Below are positions 49,923 through 59,090 of a DNA stretch of 64,000 nt, piece after piece (the stretch's first letter is position 1; each line of letters begins with the position of its first letter). This DNA comes from Sporosarcina cyprini (GTDB lineage Bacteria; Bacillota; Bacilli; Bacillales_A; Planococcaceae). The stretch is from positions 434,001 through 498,000 of the forward strand of contig NZ_JAKMHX010000030.1 of the NCBI RefSeq assembly GCF_022048975.1, read 5' to 3'. A program made the position numbers and the translations under genes. The notes under the pieces were generated by a model. The model saw only the letters and a program-made list of their open reading frames with translations. It had not been told where the DNA came from and searched no databases.

Positions 49923-50528
49923 CTATTTCTGTTTCAATAAAAGCTGCAAAGCCAATTTCATATAGCCTTCCGTGTCGCGCTCCTCTTTTTGAAGATGCGG
50001 TTTCACTTTCGACAGTTCCCTAGCGGAATACCCAAGTGCTTCGAGCGCCAGCAGCGCCTCTTCCAAATCATCGTTTTCAGCCATCGATAACAGGGATGGC
50101 TCGTCCCCTGGCATATCAATCTCAAGAAACAGATCATGCAATTTCCCTTTCAAATCCAAAATCATCTGGCGTGCTGTCTTCTTGCCCACCCCTGGGAATT
50201 TGGTCAGGAAACTTTCATCCTCCCGTTCGATCGCCCCGACGACTTGCGAAGGAATGCCGCTCGCCAAAATGGCCAATGCGCCTTTCGGGCCAATACCGGA
50301 CACAGTTATCAATTTTTTGAACAGCTCTCGCTGCTCCAACGTCTTGAAGCCTAACAGCCATTGCATATCTTCCCTAACATGCATATATGTGAAAACTTGC
50401 TGGATCTCTTCCGTCTGATGGAACACATAAGGGTTCGGTGTCATAATCTGATATCCGATTCCGCCTTGTTCCAGCGTTATGTATTCCGGCGTCACGCGCG
50501 TAACCTTGCCTTTTATATAATCGTACAA
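49923..50528 (-). CDS. ruvA: Holliday junction branch migration protein RuvA
   Basis: A 201-residue junction-binding protein. N-terminal OB fold (YDYIKGKVTRVTPEYITLE), two helix-hairpin-helix motifs (LITVSGIGPKGALAIL, FLTKFPGVGKKTARQMI) and a C-terminal domain that contacts RuvB (ALEALGYSARELSKV). The start is TTG 50528, 7 bases after GGGGGAGA. First gene of the operon. Confidence 0.98.
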   Translation of the reverse strand: MYDYIKGKVTRVTPEYITLEQGGIGYQIMTPNPYVFHQTEEIQQVFTYMHVREDMQWLLGFKTLEQRELFKKLITVSGIGPKGALAILASGIPSQVVGAIEREDESFLTKFPGVGKKTARQMILDLKGKLHDLFLEIDMPGDEPSLLSMAENDDLEEALLALEALGYSARELSKVKPHLQKEERDTEGYMKLALQLLLKQK

Positions 50529-50557
50529 AGTACTCTCCCCCTACATCAATATTACGA

Positions 50558-50566
50558 TTATAGCAT
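50558..50566 (-). promoter_or_regulatory. Extended -10 promoter of the ruvA operon
   Basis: Minus strand TGCTATAAT, the same extended -10 string as at cymR and rarA, 29 bases ahead of ruvA. No clear -35. Confidence 0.6.
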
Positions 50567-50740
50567 ACGAACGGGTTTTCTACCTATCCAAGAGCAATAG
50601 ATTGCATGTAAGAGAAATGAAAGTATTATCTGTCATCCGTTCTTTTTTATTTGGTGCGATTACGTCCACGTATCTGTGCATAAACATGTAACCATCCGTG
50701 CCTATGCAGAATTGCGTCTATATATTAATTTTCATTAACC
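50567..50740. other. Intergenic spacer, nothing recognised
   Basis: AT-rich bases upstream of the ruvA promoter. No coding frame with a binding site. In B. subtilis bofC follows in this region; no bofC-like frame is present. Confidence 0.5.
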
Positions 50741-50936
50741 GAGCATAACTAACATGCACCCAAGCATTGGCCCACGACACCCGAGCATAACCAACACGCA
50801 CCCGCGCATAAACTCACGACACCCAAGCACAACCACCCCGCACCCGCGCATTGACCAATGACACCCGAGCATAACCAACACGCACCCACGCATTAACTCA
50901 CGACACCCAAGCATAACCGCCCTGCACCCGCGCTAA
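50741..50936. repeat. 42-bp tandem repeat array of 21-bp half units
   Basis: Four full 42-bp units start at 50741, 50783, 50825 and 50867, with a partial one at 50909. Each has two related 21-bp halves ending in CACCC. The string ACCCGCGCATAAAC (50800-50813) is the exact complement of GTTTATGCGCGGGT in the array at 27113. No coding frame is supported. Confidence 0.9.
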
Positions 50937-50994
50937 CCAATCACCATACACCCAGTAGCACCAAAAAATTTAATCAAACATACCATTAATCCAA

Positions 50995-51024
50995 ACAAAA
51001 AAAGAGCCGCTGCAAGAGCGGCCA
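50995..51024 (-). terminator. Terminator after the phosphotransferase gene
   Basis: GCCGCTCTTGCAGCGGC on the minus strand, followed by TCTTTTTTTG. Confidence 0.9.
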
Positions 51025-51134
51025 TCCAGTTATCTCTTTCCAATCGTTCTCATCCGAATTAAACGATCGTTTCCTGTTCCAAACAAAAGGAAACATTCCG
51101 CCGAATAGGTAGTGTAGATAATGGGCTCCTCAAA

Positions 51135-52007
51135 TTACTTCATCCTTTTTTCCACGTCATACCATAACTTCGGCCAAGCAAATAATGCGGCTTCCGTAAA
51201 CGGGATCAGCTGCCTCGCCAGCTTTTGCTGATTGTGTTCGGGCAGTGTCAAGAGATGAAGCCATTCCCTGAGTATTTCATTTGGATACAATAGCATCGCT
51301 TTTGCACTTCGGTTCATCTTGTCAAGCGCCTGTTGTTCATCAAAGAGAAATTCGACATTGTAGGACACATGCGGTAACACCCGATGGCTCCATAACGCCA
51401 GCTCGGTATCCGGATGTGAGGAGCAAGCCAGATCGAAATCAATTAAACGAATTACCCCATTTTCATCCCGAAGAATATTATGGTGCACGACGTCTCCATG
51501 CAGTAAGGTGTGCTGCCCGATTGCTTCTTTGGCGTGTTGCTTGACAATCGGCAGCGCTTCCTTTGCATAAAAAATGATTTCCTGTACTCGGCGGACACCA
51601 ATCAGTTGTTGAAAAAAAGCTCGATGATCGAGGAATCGGCTAAGCCGGTCCGTCCATTTCATCATTAATGGATAGGTATGCAAATAGGGTGACGCCTTCC
51701 AATTAAAATGCCGGTCTGTCTGGTGGAGTTCCCGCAATGCAGTTAAAGAATCTGTTCGATCCGCCCGGCGTTTGTAGCTGACCGGCCTCGCATTTTCTAG
51801 CCATGGCTGTTTTAGCAACAACTGATCCTCCGTCGGCAGTAATGGCACGATATGAGGAAAATTCAATTTCTCCAATTCTTCATGGACATATTTCACTTTG
51901 ACGGCAGTGGACATGGAACGATATTGCTTCAATGAATATTTCGTGCCGGCCTCTTCCACTTTCCACACATTATCTTTGATCTGCTTGACATTGGGCTCCA
52001 GCGTCAT
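51135..52007 (-). CDS. Aminoglycoside phosphotransferase-fold protein (CotS-like)
   Basis: A 290-residue protein with the kinase-like fold of the APH/CotS group. The catalytic loop LLHGDVVHHNIL has the HxD...N pattern, and LIDFDLA gives the metal-binding Asp. An early lysine in TKYSLKQYRS is at the ATP-site position. It lies 8 bases after the SafA-like gene, so a spore-coat role is likely by context. The start ATG 52007 has no clear binding site and may depend on coupling. The substrate is unknown. Confidence 0.82.
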   Translation of the reverse strand: MTLEPNVKQIKDNVWKVEEAGTKYSLKQYRSMSTAVKVKYVHEELEKLNFPHIVPLLPTEDQLLLKQPWLENARPVSYKRRADRTDSLTALRELHQTDRHFNWKASPYLHTYPLMMKWTDRLSRFLDHRAFFQQLIGVRRVQEIIFYAKEALPIVKQHAKEAIGQHTLLHGDVVHHNILRDENGVIRLIDFDLACSSHPDTELALWSHRVLPHVSYNVEFLFDEQQALDKMNRSAKAMLLYPNEILREWLHLLTLPEHNQQKLARQLIPFTEAALFAWPKLWYDVEKRMK

Positions 52008-52014
52008 ACGCCGG

Positions 52015-53208
52015 TCAGTAAGCTCCGTACGAGTTGTAACCGTAATGTGGACCAGCTACCGGCATCGGATGACACGGTCCATAACATGGTGCCGGCATGC
52101 CCCAGCAAGGATGCTGGTACATTGGTGAAACATGCATAGGCTGTTGTCCGCAGCCACAGTCACAGCCTTGACTGCAACCGAATTGGTAAGGCTGCGGATG
52201 CATTGGATAAATGTGAAATGGCTGGTTTTGAGCAGGCGAAATCATTTGAGGCACATATCCCTGTTCAGGCGGACAGTGGACGGATTCCTCCCATTGCTGC
52301 TGCATCATCGGTGATTCCTTCTCTTCTTTTTCAAACATCGGGGACTCCACCATTTTCCATCCACCCGACATCGGATATTGCGGCGGGAACGCACCTGGTG
52401 CCTGCCCTGGACAGATTGGAGACTCTTCCTTGCATTCTTCCTTCATTTCAGGCATGTATGGCATTTGCATTTGCGGCATCTGCATTGGCATTTGCGGCAT
52501 TGGCATTTGCGGCATTTGCATCTGTGGCATTTGCATTGGCATTTGTGGCATTTGCATGTGGTGGTGCTGCATCGGATGCATATGCTGATGGCAATCGACA
52601 TCAAAACACGGCATACATCCACATGGAATCGTAAAGATCGGTTGAATGTATTGCGGCATTGGATATGGCATCGGCATTGGATACGGCATCGCTACCGGCG
52701 GCATTTGTGGTGTTTGGACTGTTGGTGATTCCTCTTCCGGAGTCGGCATGGACGGCGGCATTGGCGGCATCTGTGGTGTTGGCGGTATCGGTGTCATGGT
52801 CGGCGGCTTTGAAACAGGCGGCTTCATACTTGGCGGCCTTTCTGAGCTAGGCGGCTTGGTCGGGCTAGGCGGTTTCGTTGCACTCGGCGGCTTCATCGTT
52901 GGCGGCTTTGGCACTTCTGGTGATTCCTCTGCAGTCGGCAGCGGAATAGGAGGCGCCGGAGTCGTCGGTTTAGATGGCTGGGCCGGTTTTTGCTGGGGCT
53001 TTACCGCTTCCCCTTTTGTTTTAGGTAATGTCGTTCCTGGTTTTCCTTGGTGTTCATGTTTCGCAGGCAAAAAGATCTTCATTCCTGGCACAATATAATC
53101 CGGGTTCGCCAAATGGGCGTTCACCCGTTTCAACTCTTCAAAGGGAATCCCATACTGCCTTGCGATTTTCCATAATGTATCCCCTTTTACCACTACATGG
53201 ACTTCCAC
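52015..53208 (-). CDS. safA: SafA-like spore coat morphogenetic protein with LysM
   Basis: A 397-residue protein. An N-terminal LysM domain (about 3-50; VVVKGDTLWKIARQYGIPFE) binds peptidoglycan. A proline-rich stretch with KPPS-type repeats follows (about 100-180), then a Met/Pro/Gln-rich part with a near-exact duplication of MPQMPMQMPQMQMP (about 240-275), His clusters and Cys pairs (CGCMPCFDVDCHQHMH), and a Gly/Tyr/Cys-rich end. SafA organises the inner coat in B. subtilis. GTG 53208 is chosen: GGGGGA lies 8 bases ahead; longer starts would precede the LysM by 39 residues. Confidence 0.85.
   Translation of the reverse strand: MEVHVVVKGDTLWKIARQYGIPFEELKRVNAHLANPDYIVPGMKIFLPAKHEHQGKPGTTLPKTKGEAVKPQQKPAQPSKPTTPAPPIPLPTAEESPEVPKPPTMKPPSATKPPSPTKPPSSERPPSMKPPVSKPPTMTPIPPTPQMPPMPPSMPTPEEESPTVQTPQMPPVAMPYPMPMPYPMPQYIQPIFTIPCGCMPCFDVDCHQHMHPMQHHHMQMPQMPMQMPQMQMPQMPMPQMPMQMPQMQMPYMPEMKEECKEESPICPGQAPGAFPPQYPMSGGWKMVESPMFEKEEKESPMMQQQWEESVHCPPEQGYVPQMISPAQNQPFHIYPMHPQPYQFGCSQGCDCGCGQQPMHVSPMYQHPCWGMPAPCYGPCHPMPVAGPHYGYNSYGAY
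52450..52562. repeat. Short repeats in the SafA-like gene
   Basis: GGCATTTG(C/T)-based repeats of 9-18 bases coding for MPQMPMQMPQ-type residues, including two copies of a 14-residue block. Such DNA can expand or contract between strains. Confidence 0.8.
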
Positions 53209-53330
53209 TAAAAAAATCCCCCTTCCATCAATCCATCGTATGAACGAACGCCCGTATTTGTGACCTTTAATTTCGTTAGGCATCCTTACTCCCATGTATA
53301 CTGCCGGAGAACTGCCAATATACATAAAAA

Positions 53331-53356
53331 GCCACGTTCAAAATTTTGAACGTGGC
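53331..53356 (-). terminator. Terminator after pheA
   Basis: GCCACGTTCAAAA / TTTTGAACGTGGC perfect hairpin, then TTTTTATG on the minus strand. Confidence 0.92.
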
Positions 53357-53361
53357 GTTTA

Positions 53362-54228
53362 TTATGCATATGTGAAATATGTGCCGAATGATCGAACCGA
53401 GCAATGAAGAGCGGCTAGTTCCTCCATCGCGCCTTTCATCATCGGATGTTCTTCCGATTCCATAACATCGATGATAAAAAAGTAATTTCCCAGCCCTGTC
53501 TTTAAAGGACGGGATTCAATTTTACTTAAATTCAATTTACGCCAGGCGAAAACGGATAGAATTTGATGCAGCACCCCTGACCGATCATCTTCTGGCAGCT
53601 TCACCATCAGCGTTGTCTTTGGCTGTCCGGAGTGGGTGTCCAGTTCAAGCTGGCCTTTACGCAATGACAGGACAACGAACCGGGTATGATTAAAACGAAA
53701 ATCATGAATGCTTTCCTCAGCAATATGCAAATCGTATTTTTCGGCAGCCAATCGGTTCCCGATGGCTGCAATCCGTTGTTCGGGATGCTCAGCTACGTAT
53801 TTCGCGGCAGCCGCTGTAGAGGTTGTTTGGATAAGCGGAACACGCCGGTAATGGTATTGCAAATATTTATGGCATTGCGCGAGCGCGTGCGGATGAGAGT
53901 GGACAGATTCCACTTTTCCGCTACCATTCTTATGTAATATATTCACCATTAAATGTTGTTCAATAGGAGTCGATATTTCCGCATTAATAAACAGTTCGCT
54001 CCCATGAAATAAATAATCAATTGTTAACGGTACTGAACCCTCAAGAGCATTTTCGAGCGGGACGATCGCGTAGGCGACATGCCCGGCAGAAACAGCTTCG
54101 ATACAGTCGGGAATTGTCGGATGCGGCACGAGGCCTGCCTCTTCGAATAATTGTGTTGCTGCTACATGCGTGAACGATGCCTCAGGTCCTAAATAAGCGA
54201 CCGATGGTGTAAATTTGTCCTTAGCCAT
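53362..54228 (-). CDS. pheA: Prephenate dehydratase
   Basis: A 288-residue monofunctional enzyme making phenylpyruvate. The catalytic domain has YLGPEASFTHVAA and the NALEGSVPLTID and TRFVVLSLRK segments. The C-terminal ACT domain (ESRPLKTGLGNYFFIID) is the phenylalanine-sensing site. ATG 54228 follows AGGAGGTTTATC. It overlaps no neighbour and is 20 bases after pheB. Confidence 0.96.
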   Translation of the reverse strand: MAKDKFTPSVAYLGPEASFTHVAATQLFEEAGLVPHPTIPDCIEAVSAGHVAYAIVPLENALEGSVPLTIDYLFHGSELFINAEISTPIEQHLMVNILHKNGSGKVESVHSHPHALAQCHKYLQYHYRRVPLIQTTSTAAAAKYVAEHPEQRIAAIGNRLAAEKYDLHIAEESIHDFRFNHTRFVVLSLRKGQLELDTHSGQPKTTLMVKLPEDDRSGVLHQILSVFAWRKLNLSKIESRPLKTGLGNYFFIIDVMESEEHPMMKGAMEELAALHCSVRSFGTYFTYA

Positions 54229-54247
54229 GATAAACCTCCTAGCCAAT

Positions 54248-54703
54248 TCAAAGTGCGCCTGAACTGATCAAGTGAACGGAATCGATAAAATTTGGCGCTT
54301 TCATGCGCTGCATGAATTCATCCATTTTTAATGGCATTTCCGTCACATCCAACGATAACGTAATATTTGCACGGCCCTGTACCGGAATCGTCTGGTGGAT
54401 CGTCAGAACATTGCACCTTGCATCTGAAATGATTTGAAGAATGGTCGCAAGAGACCCTTGACGATCTTCCAGCTGAATGAAGATCGTCAGAATGCGCTCT
54501 CTGGCGATGGATTCGAACGGGAATACCGTATCCCGATATTTATAATAAGCACTCCGGGACAGGCCGACCCGTTTTGTTGCTTCTTGGATCGTCCGTTCTT
54601 CCCCGCTCGCAAGCAGTCGCTTTGCCTCGAGCATCTTTTGCATCGATTCCGTTAAAACGTCTTCCCGCACAAGATAAAATTGTCCTTTTCCAAGCGGATT
54701 CAT
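54248..54703 (-). CDS. pheB: ACT domain-containing protein PheB
   Basis: A 151-residue protein. An N-terminal helix-turn-helix-like part (EATKRVGLSRSAYYKYRDTV) precedes an ACT domain (about 70-145; LTIFIQLEDRQGSLATILQ). B. subtilis pheB lies in the same place before pheA. Its role in aromatic amino-acid regulation is suggested by context only. Confidence 0.93.
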   Translation of the reverse strand: MNPLGKGQFYLVREDVLTESMQKMLEAKRLLASGEERTIQEATKRVGLSRSAYYKYRDTVFPFESIARERILTIFIQLEDRQGSLATILQIISDARCNVLTIHQTIPVQGRANITLSLDVTEMPLKMDEFMQRMKAPNFIDSVHLISSGAL

Positions 54704-54746
54704 AGCACGCCTCCCCCAAACGGACCGTAATTACAGGTCTTCTCTC

Positions 54747-56036
54747 TTATTCGATGAATTCAAATTCAAAATCAAGGATCCGGACGATATCGCCATCCTG
54801 TGCTCCTCGCTCACGAAGCGCATCGTCGACTCCCATGCCGCGCATTTGTCTTGCAAATTTCCGGACAGATTGATCGAAATTGAAATCCGTCATCTTGAAC
54901 AAGCGTTCAAGCGTATAACCGGACAGTACATAGGCGCCGTCATCATCGCGAGTGATTTTGAAGTCAGGCGTTTCGCTCTCATGCTTATACATGACCGAAT
55001 GTTCTTCTTCATCATGCTCTTCGTACATCGGGAATTCCGGTGTCGTCTCAAGCAAGTCAGCTACCGCAAACAGCAAATCATCCAGCCCTTGGCGGGTGAT
55101 CGCTGAAATCGGGAATATCCGGATGGACTCATCGTTCAGCTTCTCTTTGAACAGTTGTAAGTTCTCTTCCGAATCCGGCATGTCCATCTTATTGGCCACG
55201 ATGACCTGCGGACGCTCCATCAACCGTAAATTGTATTGCTCCAGCTCCGCATTAATCGTTGTGTAATCTTCATACGGATCTCGTCCTTCCAATCCAGACA
55301 TATCGATCACATGTATGATGACGCGTGTCCGCTCGATATGACGAAGGAATTGATGCCCTAACCCGACGCCTTCATGCGCCCCTTCAATCAATCCAGGCAA
55401 ATCCGCAAGCACGAAGGTCCGGTTGTCCACTGTTTCAACCATTCCCAAATTCGGGACCAGCGTCGTAAAATGATAATCGGCAATTTTCGGCTTCGCTGCT
55501 GAGACAACCGAAAGCAGCGTCGATTTGCCGACGCTTGGAAATCCGACCAGACCTGCGTCTGCCAAAACTTTCAGTTCCAGCACGATTTCCCTTTCCACGC
55601 CCGGCTCTCCTTTTTCCGACAGCTCTGGCGCTGAATTCTGTGGTGTCGCAAACCGGGAATTTCCTCGTCCGCCGCGTCCGCCTTTTGCAATGACAGCTGT
55701 TTGTCCATGCTCAACTAGATCCGCAATGATTTCGTCTGTCTCGGCATTCTTGACGACTGTGCCAGGAGGAACCTTGACAACCATATCTTCTCCTCCGCGG
55801 CCATGTTTGTTCTTACTGCCGCCATGCTCTCCACGCGGCGCTTTGAAATGGCGCTGATAACGAAAATCCATCAACGTCCGCAATCCTTCGTCGACGATGA
55901 AAACGACATCGCCTCCTTTGCCTCCGTCACCGCCGGCAGGGCCGCCGTATGCGACGTACTTTTCACGGCGGAACGCAACCATCCCGTCTCCGCCATCCCC
56001 GCCTTTGACATATACTTTTACATGATCGACAAACAT
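54747..56036 (-). CDS. obg: Obg GTPase (CgtA)
   Basis: A 429-residue ribosome-associated GTPase with roles in 50S assembly, stress and sporulation. The glycine-rich Obg fold ([34 protein letters not shown]), the G domain ([26 protein letters not shown]) and the C-terminal OCT domain ([20 protein letters not shown]) are complete. ATG 56036 follows AGGAGGAATT. Downstream of spo0B, as in B. subtilis. Confidence 0.98.
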   Translation of the reverse strand: MFVDHVKVYVKGGDGGDGMVAFRREKYVAYGGPAGGDGGKGGDVVFIVDEGLRTLMDFRYQRHFKAPRGEHGGSKNKHGRGGEDMVVKVPPGTVVKNAETDEIIADLVEHGQTAVIAKGGRGGRGNSRFATPQNSAPELSEKGEPGVEREIVLELKVLADAGLVGFPSVGKSTLLSVVSAAKPKIADYHFTTLVPNLGMVETVDNRTFVLADLPGLIEGAHEGVGLGHQFLRHIERTRVIIHVIDMSGLEGRDPYEDYTTINAELEQYNLRLMERPQVIVANKMDMPDSEENLQLFKEKLNDESIRIFPISAITRQGLDDLLFAVADLLETTPEFPMYEEHDEEEHSVMYKHESETPDFKITRDDDGAYVLSGYTLERLFKMTDFNFDQSVRKFARQMRGMGVDDALRERGAQDGDIVRILDFEFEFIE

Positions 56037-56047
56037 AATTCTTCCTC

Positions 56048-56569
56048 CTATCGTCCACTGATCGTGAACGTCCATTGGCCATCATCGGCCGTTTCCGTAA
56101 TCGCAATATTTAAATTGCCTGTAATAGCCGGACATACGACAGGCACTGTTTCTTCCAGTTCCATTTGGATGCTCCACTCCGAATCAGTTGCTGATACGTG
56201 AATGATCAACTCATGATCATCCAAAGGATTCAAAACGGCCGCGACCGATTGAACTACTGTTTCCAAATAGTCTGCCACTGCCCGATCGTCCACTGCCCGA
56301 TCAGCAGCTGCCACAATATCGCACTCAATCCGTTTTGAGAATTCAGTATGGACCCAATCAAACGTATTCAGCCATTCCTCTACCGAAGGCATGCGTAGCC
56401 TTTCCAGCATAGCCATGGAGCGTTGCCGTTCCGTCGCTCCTAAAATCGCCTTCCGCGCTTCTTCCTTATTATCCAAATCGATATATAATAATATTAGCTG
56501 AAGCTCATTCAAAAAATCATGTCTGGCAAATTTCAGCGCTTCCGTCACCGTTATTTGTTTGGTATCCAT
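56048..56569 (-). CDS. spo0B: Sporulation initiation phosphotransferase Spo0B
   Basis: A 173-residue protein that passes phosphate from Spo0F to Spo0A. The histidine helix is visible as [20 protein letters not shown], with the phospho-accepting His, followed by a degenerate kinase-like C-terminal domain. ATG 56569 ([11 protein letters not shown]) follows GGCGGTGAAAAA; the upstream frame runs through the rpmA terminator. 11 bases upstream of obg. Confidence 0.9.
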   Translation of the reverse strand: MDTKQITVTEALKFARHDFLNELQLILLYIDLDNKEEARKAILGATERQRSMAMLERLRMPSVEEWLNTFDWVHTEFSKRIECDIVAAADRAVDDRAVADYLETVVQSVAAVLNPLDDHELIIHVSATDSEWSIQMELEETVPVVCPAITGNLNIAITETADDGQWTFTISGR

Positions 56570-56650
56570 TTTTTCACCGCCAACTGTGTCATACTTTAGA
56601 GTATAACATTTCATCAGTTGGAAATACATGAAGGAAACGCTGATGAATCC

Positions 56651-56684
56651 AAAAAAGGACTGCATATTAACTATGCAGTCCTCT
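56651..56684 (-). terminator. Terminator between rpmA and spo0B
   Basis: GGACTGCATA / TATGCAGTCC hairpin on the minus strand, then TTTTTTGG. Confidence 0.9.
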
Positions 56685-56697
56685 TTCTTGATATCCA

Positions 56698-56997
<300 letters not shown>

Positions 56998-57321
56998 TCA
57001 TTTGAAAGTAATCTGTATATGGTTCCCATAATCTTGTTCAATCGTCTGCAATGAAACAATCATCGCCCTGACAATCAGTTGGATATCAGCATCCTTTTCC
57101 GTAACCGGAAAGTCTACTTTTATATATCCACCATCCGATCCCTGCTTTATTTCAGGCGTGATTCCAGTCAATGCGATAATCGCGTTGACGGATCCGAACG
57201 AAACGGCTGAAGCCCCTGCACAAACAAGGTCTTTTCCATGTTCAGCAAAGTCGGCGTGGCCTTTCATTTCAAAAGAGCTGATGCGGCCCGATGGCTGTTC
57301 AGTGATAATGACTTCGATCAT
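56998..57321 (-). CDS. prp: Ribosomal-processing cysteine protease Prp
   Basis: A 107-residue YsxB-family protease that trims L27. The catalytic His is in MKGHADFAEHGKDLVCAG and the catalytic Cys follows in DLVCAGASAVSFG. It is 6 bases after rplU and ahead of rpmA, the standard order. Confidence 0.96.
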   Translation of the reverse strand: MIEVIITEQPSGRISSFEMKGHADFAEHGKDLVCAGASAVSFGSVNAIIALTGITPEIKQGSDGGYIKVDFPVTEKDADIQLIVRAMIVSLQTIEQDYGNHIQITFK

Positions 57322-57327
57322 GCCGGC

Positions 57328-57636
57328 TTACAGATTGATGCCTTCGATGACAACTTTCGTGTATGGCTGACGATGACCTTGCTTCTTGTGGTAGTTCTTT
57401 TTCGGCTTGTATTTGAAGACAGTGATCTTCTTGCCGCGGCCATGCTTAACGATTTTACCAGTAACCGTTGCACCTTCCACGAATGGAGCGCCAACTTTCA
57501 CGTCTTCTCCACCAACGAATAGAACTTTGTCGAATGTTACAGTTTCCTCAGCTTCGCCGACTACTTTTTCGATGTAGACTTCTTGGCCTTGTTCGACTTT
57601 GATTTGTTTTCCACCAGTTTCAATGATTGCGTACAT
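57328..57636 (-). CDS. rplU: 50S ribosomal protein L21
   Basis: A 102-residue protein, [20 protein letters not shown] at the start and [19 protein letters not shown] near the end, both diagnostic. First gene of rplU-prp-rpmA. Confidence 0.98.
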   Translation of the reverse strand: MYAIIETGGKQIKVEQGQEVYIEKVVGEAEETVTFDKVLFVGGEDVKVGAPFVEGATVTGKIVKHGRGKKITVFKYKPKKNYHKKQGHRQPYTKVVIEGINL

Positions 57637-57639
57637 ACT

Positions 57640-57742
57640 TGCACCTCCTCTATAGACTCAGACTCGCCCTCCAAGGTGATCCAAACGGATGCTTGTACCT
57701 TATCAGCGCGGTTGTAGCACGGGTGCTACAAACAATAACATT
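57640..57742 (-). promoter_or_regulatory. L21 leader RNA
   Basis: A 5' leader of about 100 bases before rplU, containing the hairpin TTGTAGCACCCGTGCTACAA near its start. Its position fits the conserved L21 leader of Bacillales, thought to give autogenous control by L21. Exact structure not verified. Confidence 0.7.
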
Positions 57743-57745
57743 AAA

Positions 57746-57774
57746 ATATTACCACGCCCTGGTTACCGCGTCAA
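57746..57774 (-). promoter_or_regulatory. Sigma-A promoter of rplU
   Basis: Minus strand TTGACG (57769-57774), 17-base spacer, TAATAT (57746-57751). The -35 box lies inside the last codons of spoIVFB. Confidence 0.85.
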
Positions 57775-58377
57775 CTGTTTTTCAATTAACCGTTCATAAG
57801 CATACTCGTATTTGCGATATCGGTAGGAAGATATATTTTGAAACAACAGAAAAGCAGCTAGGCACATATAGAGAAGCGTATCTGGAAAACCATTCATCAA
57901 AACTAGCAAGCCGGCTGCCAATAAAAGAATAGAGCCCATTAAAAAAAGAGACTTCGATTGTTGTCTCTTTTCTTTCCGCTCCAGCAGCGTACTCAGCGCC
58001 TGTCCTCCATCCAAAGGAAGTATGGGGAGCAAGTTTAGTAAAAGGATGGCCAGCTGGATTTTCTTTAACTCGGCAGAACCCGGTACATTATTAAAACTTA
58101 CAATTATCAGCAGCAGGGCCGTTGCAATGGGACCTCCCAACGCTACACTAATCCTCGCCTTTTTGGAATATAGATAGCGTTTTGGTATGGAAAGCTCGCC
58201 ACCGTAAGGAAGAATGGTACAGGAACGGACACGCATTCCCGCCCATTTTGCGGCAAGAACATGTCCAGCCTCGTGAACTAATAGAGACAGGAAAATGAGA
58301 GCATAAAGAGATAAACCGCCTGTCAGAGCCAAAAAGGCAAAAAACGGCAACAGGATGGGGTGGAGCTTAATTCGCAT
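57763..58377 (-). CDS. spoIVFB: SpoIVFB, intramembrane metalloprotease for pro-sigma-K (no CBS domain)
   Basis: A 204-residue site-2-protease family (M50) enzyme with about six membrane helices. The zinc site HEAGH is at residues 35-39 and the third ligand Asp at 123 in PILPLDGGQAL. It cleaves pro-sigma-K in the mother cell of sporulating cells. B. subtilis SpoIVFB has about 288 residues with a C-terminal CBS domain; here the protein ends soon after the last helix. ATG 58377 overlaps spoIVFA by 11 bases and is probably translated by coupling. Confidence 0.9.
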   Translation of the reverse strand: MRIKLHPILLPFFAFLALTGGLSLYALIFLSLLVHEAGHVLAAKWAGMRVRSCTILPYGGELSIPKRYLYSKKARISVALGGPIATALLLIIVSFNNVPGSAELKKIQLAILLLNLLPILPLDGGQALSTLLERKEKRQQSKSLFLMGSILLLAAGLLVLMNGFPDTLLYMCLAAFLLFQNISSYRYRKYEYAYERLIEKQLTR

Positions 58378-58924
58378 CGGCCGGTTCCGAGAAATACGTG
58401 GCCAGCATATCGGCATCCAAATTGATTCCTTCCCGCTTCACTTGCAAATACATCGTCTCTTCATTCATCAGAGCGAGTGTATCTCCTTTCTTTACAGTTG
58501 TATAAGGCAGCTTCGAGATGCTTCCGACAAATCCATACGTCACCTCGTCACCATCATCATAAAGAACCGTCACTGTTTTACCCGATTGCCGGGTAGACCC
58601 CGTAAAAACGACCAGGCCATCCCCTCGGGCAAGAACAGGCATTGGTTGAGAATACGAGACGATAACACCTTTGTCATACGGCTGCATTGACTCATACGAT
58701 GCAAAAGGGACATCTACGTCCTGCTTTCCCGCCACTGCAATTGTTTCCGTTTTTTCATCTCCCAGTAAAGAAGCGACCCATTTCTTCATTACAATAAAAT
58801 CTTTTCCCGTCGTTACATATTGTGTAACGGGTTTCTTCACTAGCCCAACCTCTTCTAATTTCGCGACGCCGATAACTCCGATCGTCAGAACAATTGCTGC
58901 CATCCATTTTGTTTTCCATTTCAT
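58367..58924 (-). CDS. spoIVFA: SpoIVFA, stage IV sporulation protein FA
   Basis: A 185-residue membrane protein with one N-terminal helix (about 9-25) and an extracytoplasmic LytM/M23-like domain (DGLVVFTGSTRQSGKTVTV, YGFVGSISKLPYTTV) lacking the full metal site. It holds SpoIVFB and BofA together and inhibits the protease until engulfment is complete. Shorter than the B. subtilis protein (about 264). ATG 58924 follows AAGGCGG. Confidence 0.87.
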   Translation of the reverse strand: MKWKTKWMAAIVLTIGVIGVAKLEEVGLVKKPVTQYVTTGKDFIVMKKWVASLLGDEKTETIAVAGKQDVDVPFASYESMQPYDKGVIVSYSQPMPVLARGDGLVVFTGSTRQSGKTVTVLYDDGDEVTYGFVGSISKLPYTTVKKGDTLALMNEETMYLQVKREGINLDADMLATYFSEPADAN

Positions 58925-59042
58925 CCGCCGCACCGCCTTTTTTCCAGTATATGACGAGGACAGGCAGAATATTATGGGCGAATGCCAAGAGAATTGAAAG
59001 AAAGTTCAGTCGTTCCTTTCCTTTGCAACGGCACCGGCCAAA

Positions 59043-59084
59043 TAAAAACACACCTTTTGGCATTTTTTCATACCAAGAGGTGTG
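59043..59084 (-). terminator. Terminator after minD
   Basis: CACACCTCTTGGTAT / ATGCCAAAAGGTGTG on the minus strand with an A-rich loop, then TTTTTATTT. Confidence 0.88.
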
Positions 59085-59090
59085 CAGGCG

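Noticed and set aside
52646..53098. 150-codon plus-strand glycine-rich frame opposite safA
   Set aside because: It mirrors the proline-rich repeat of safA; glycine richness is the expected antisense product of proline codons.
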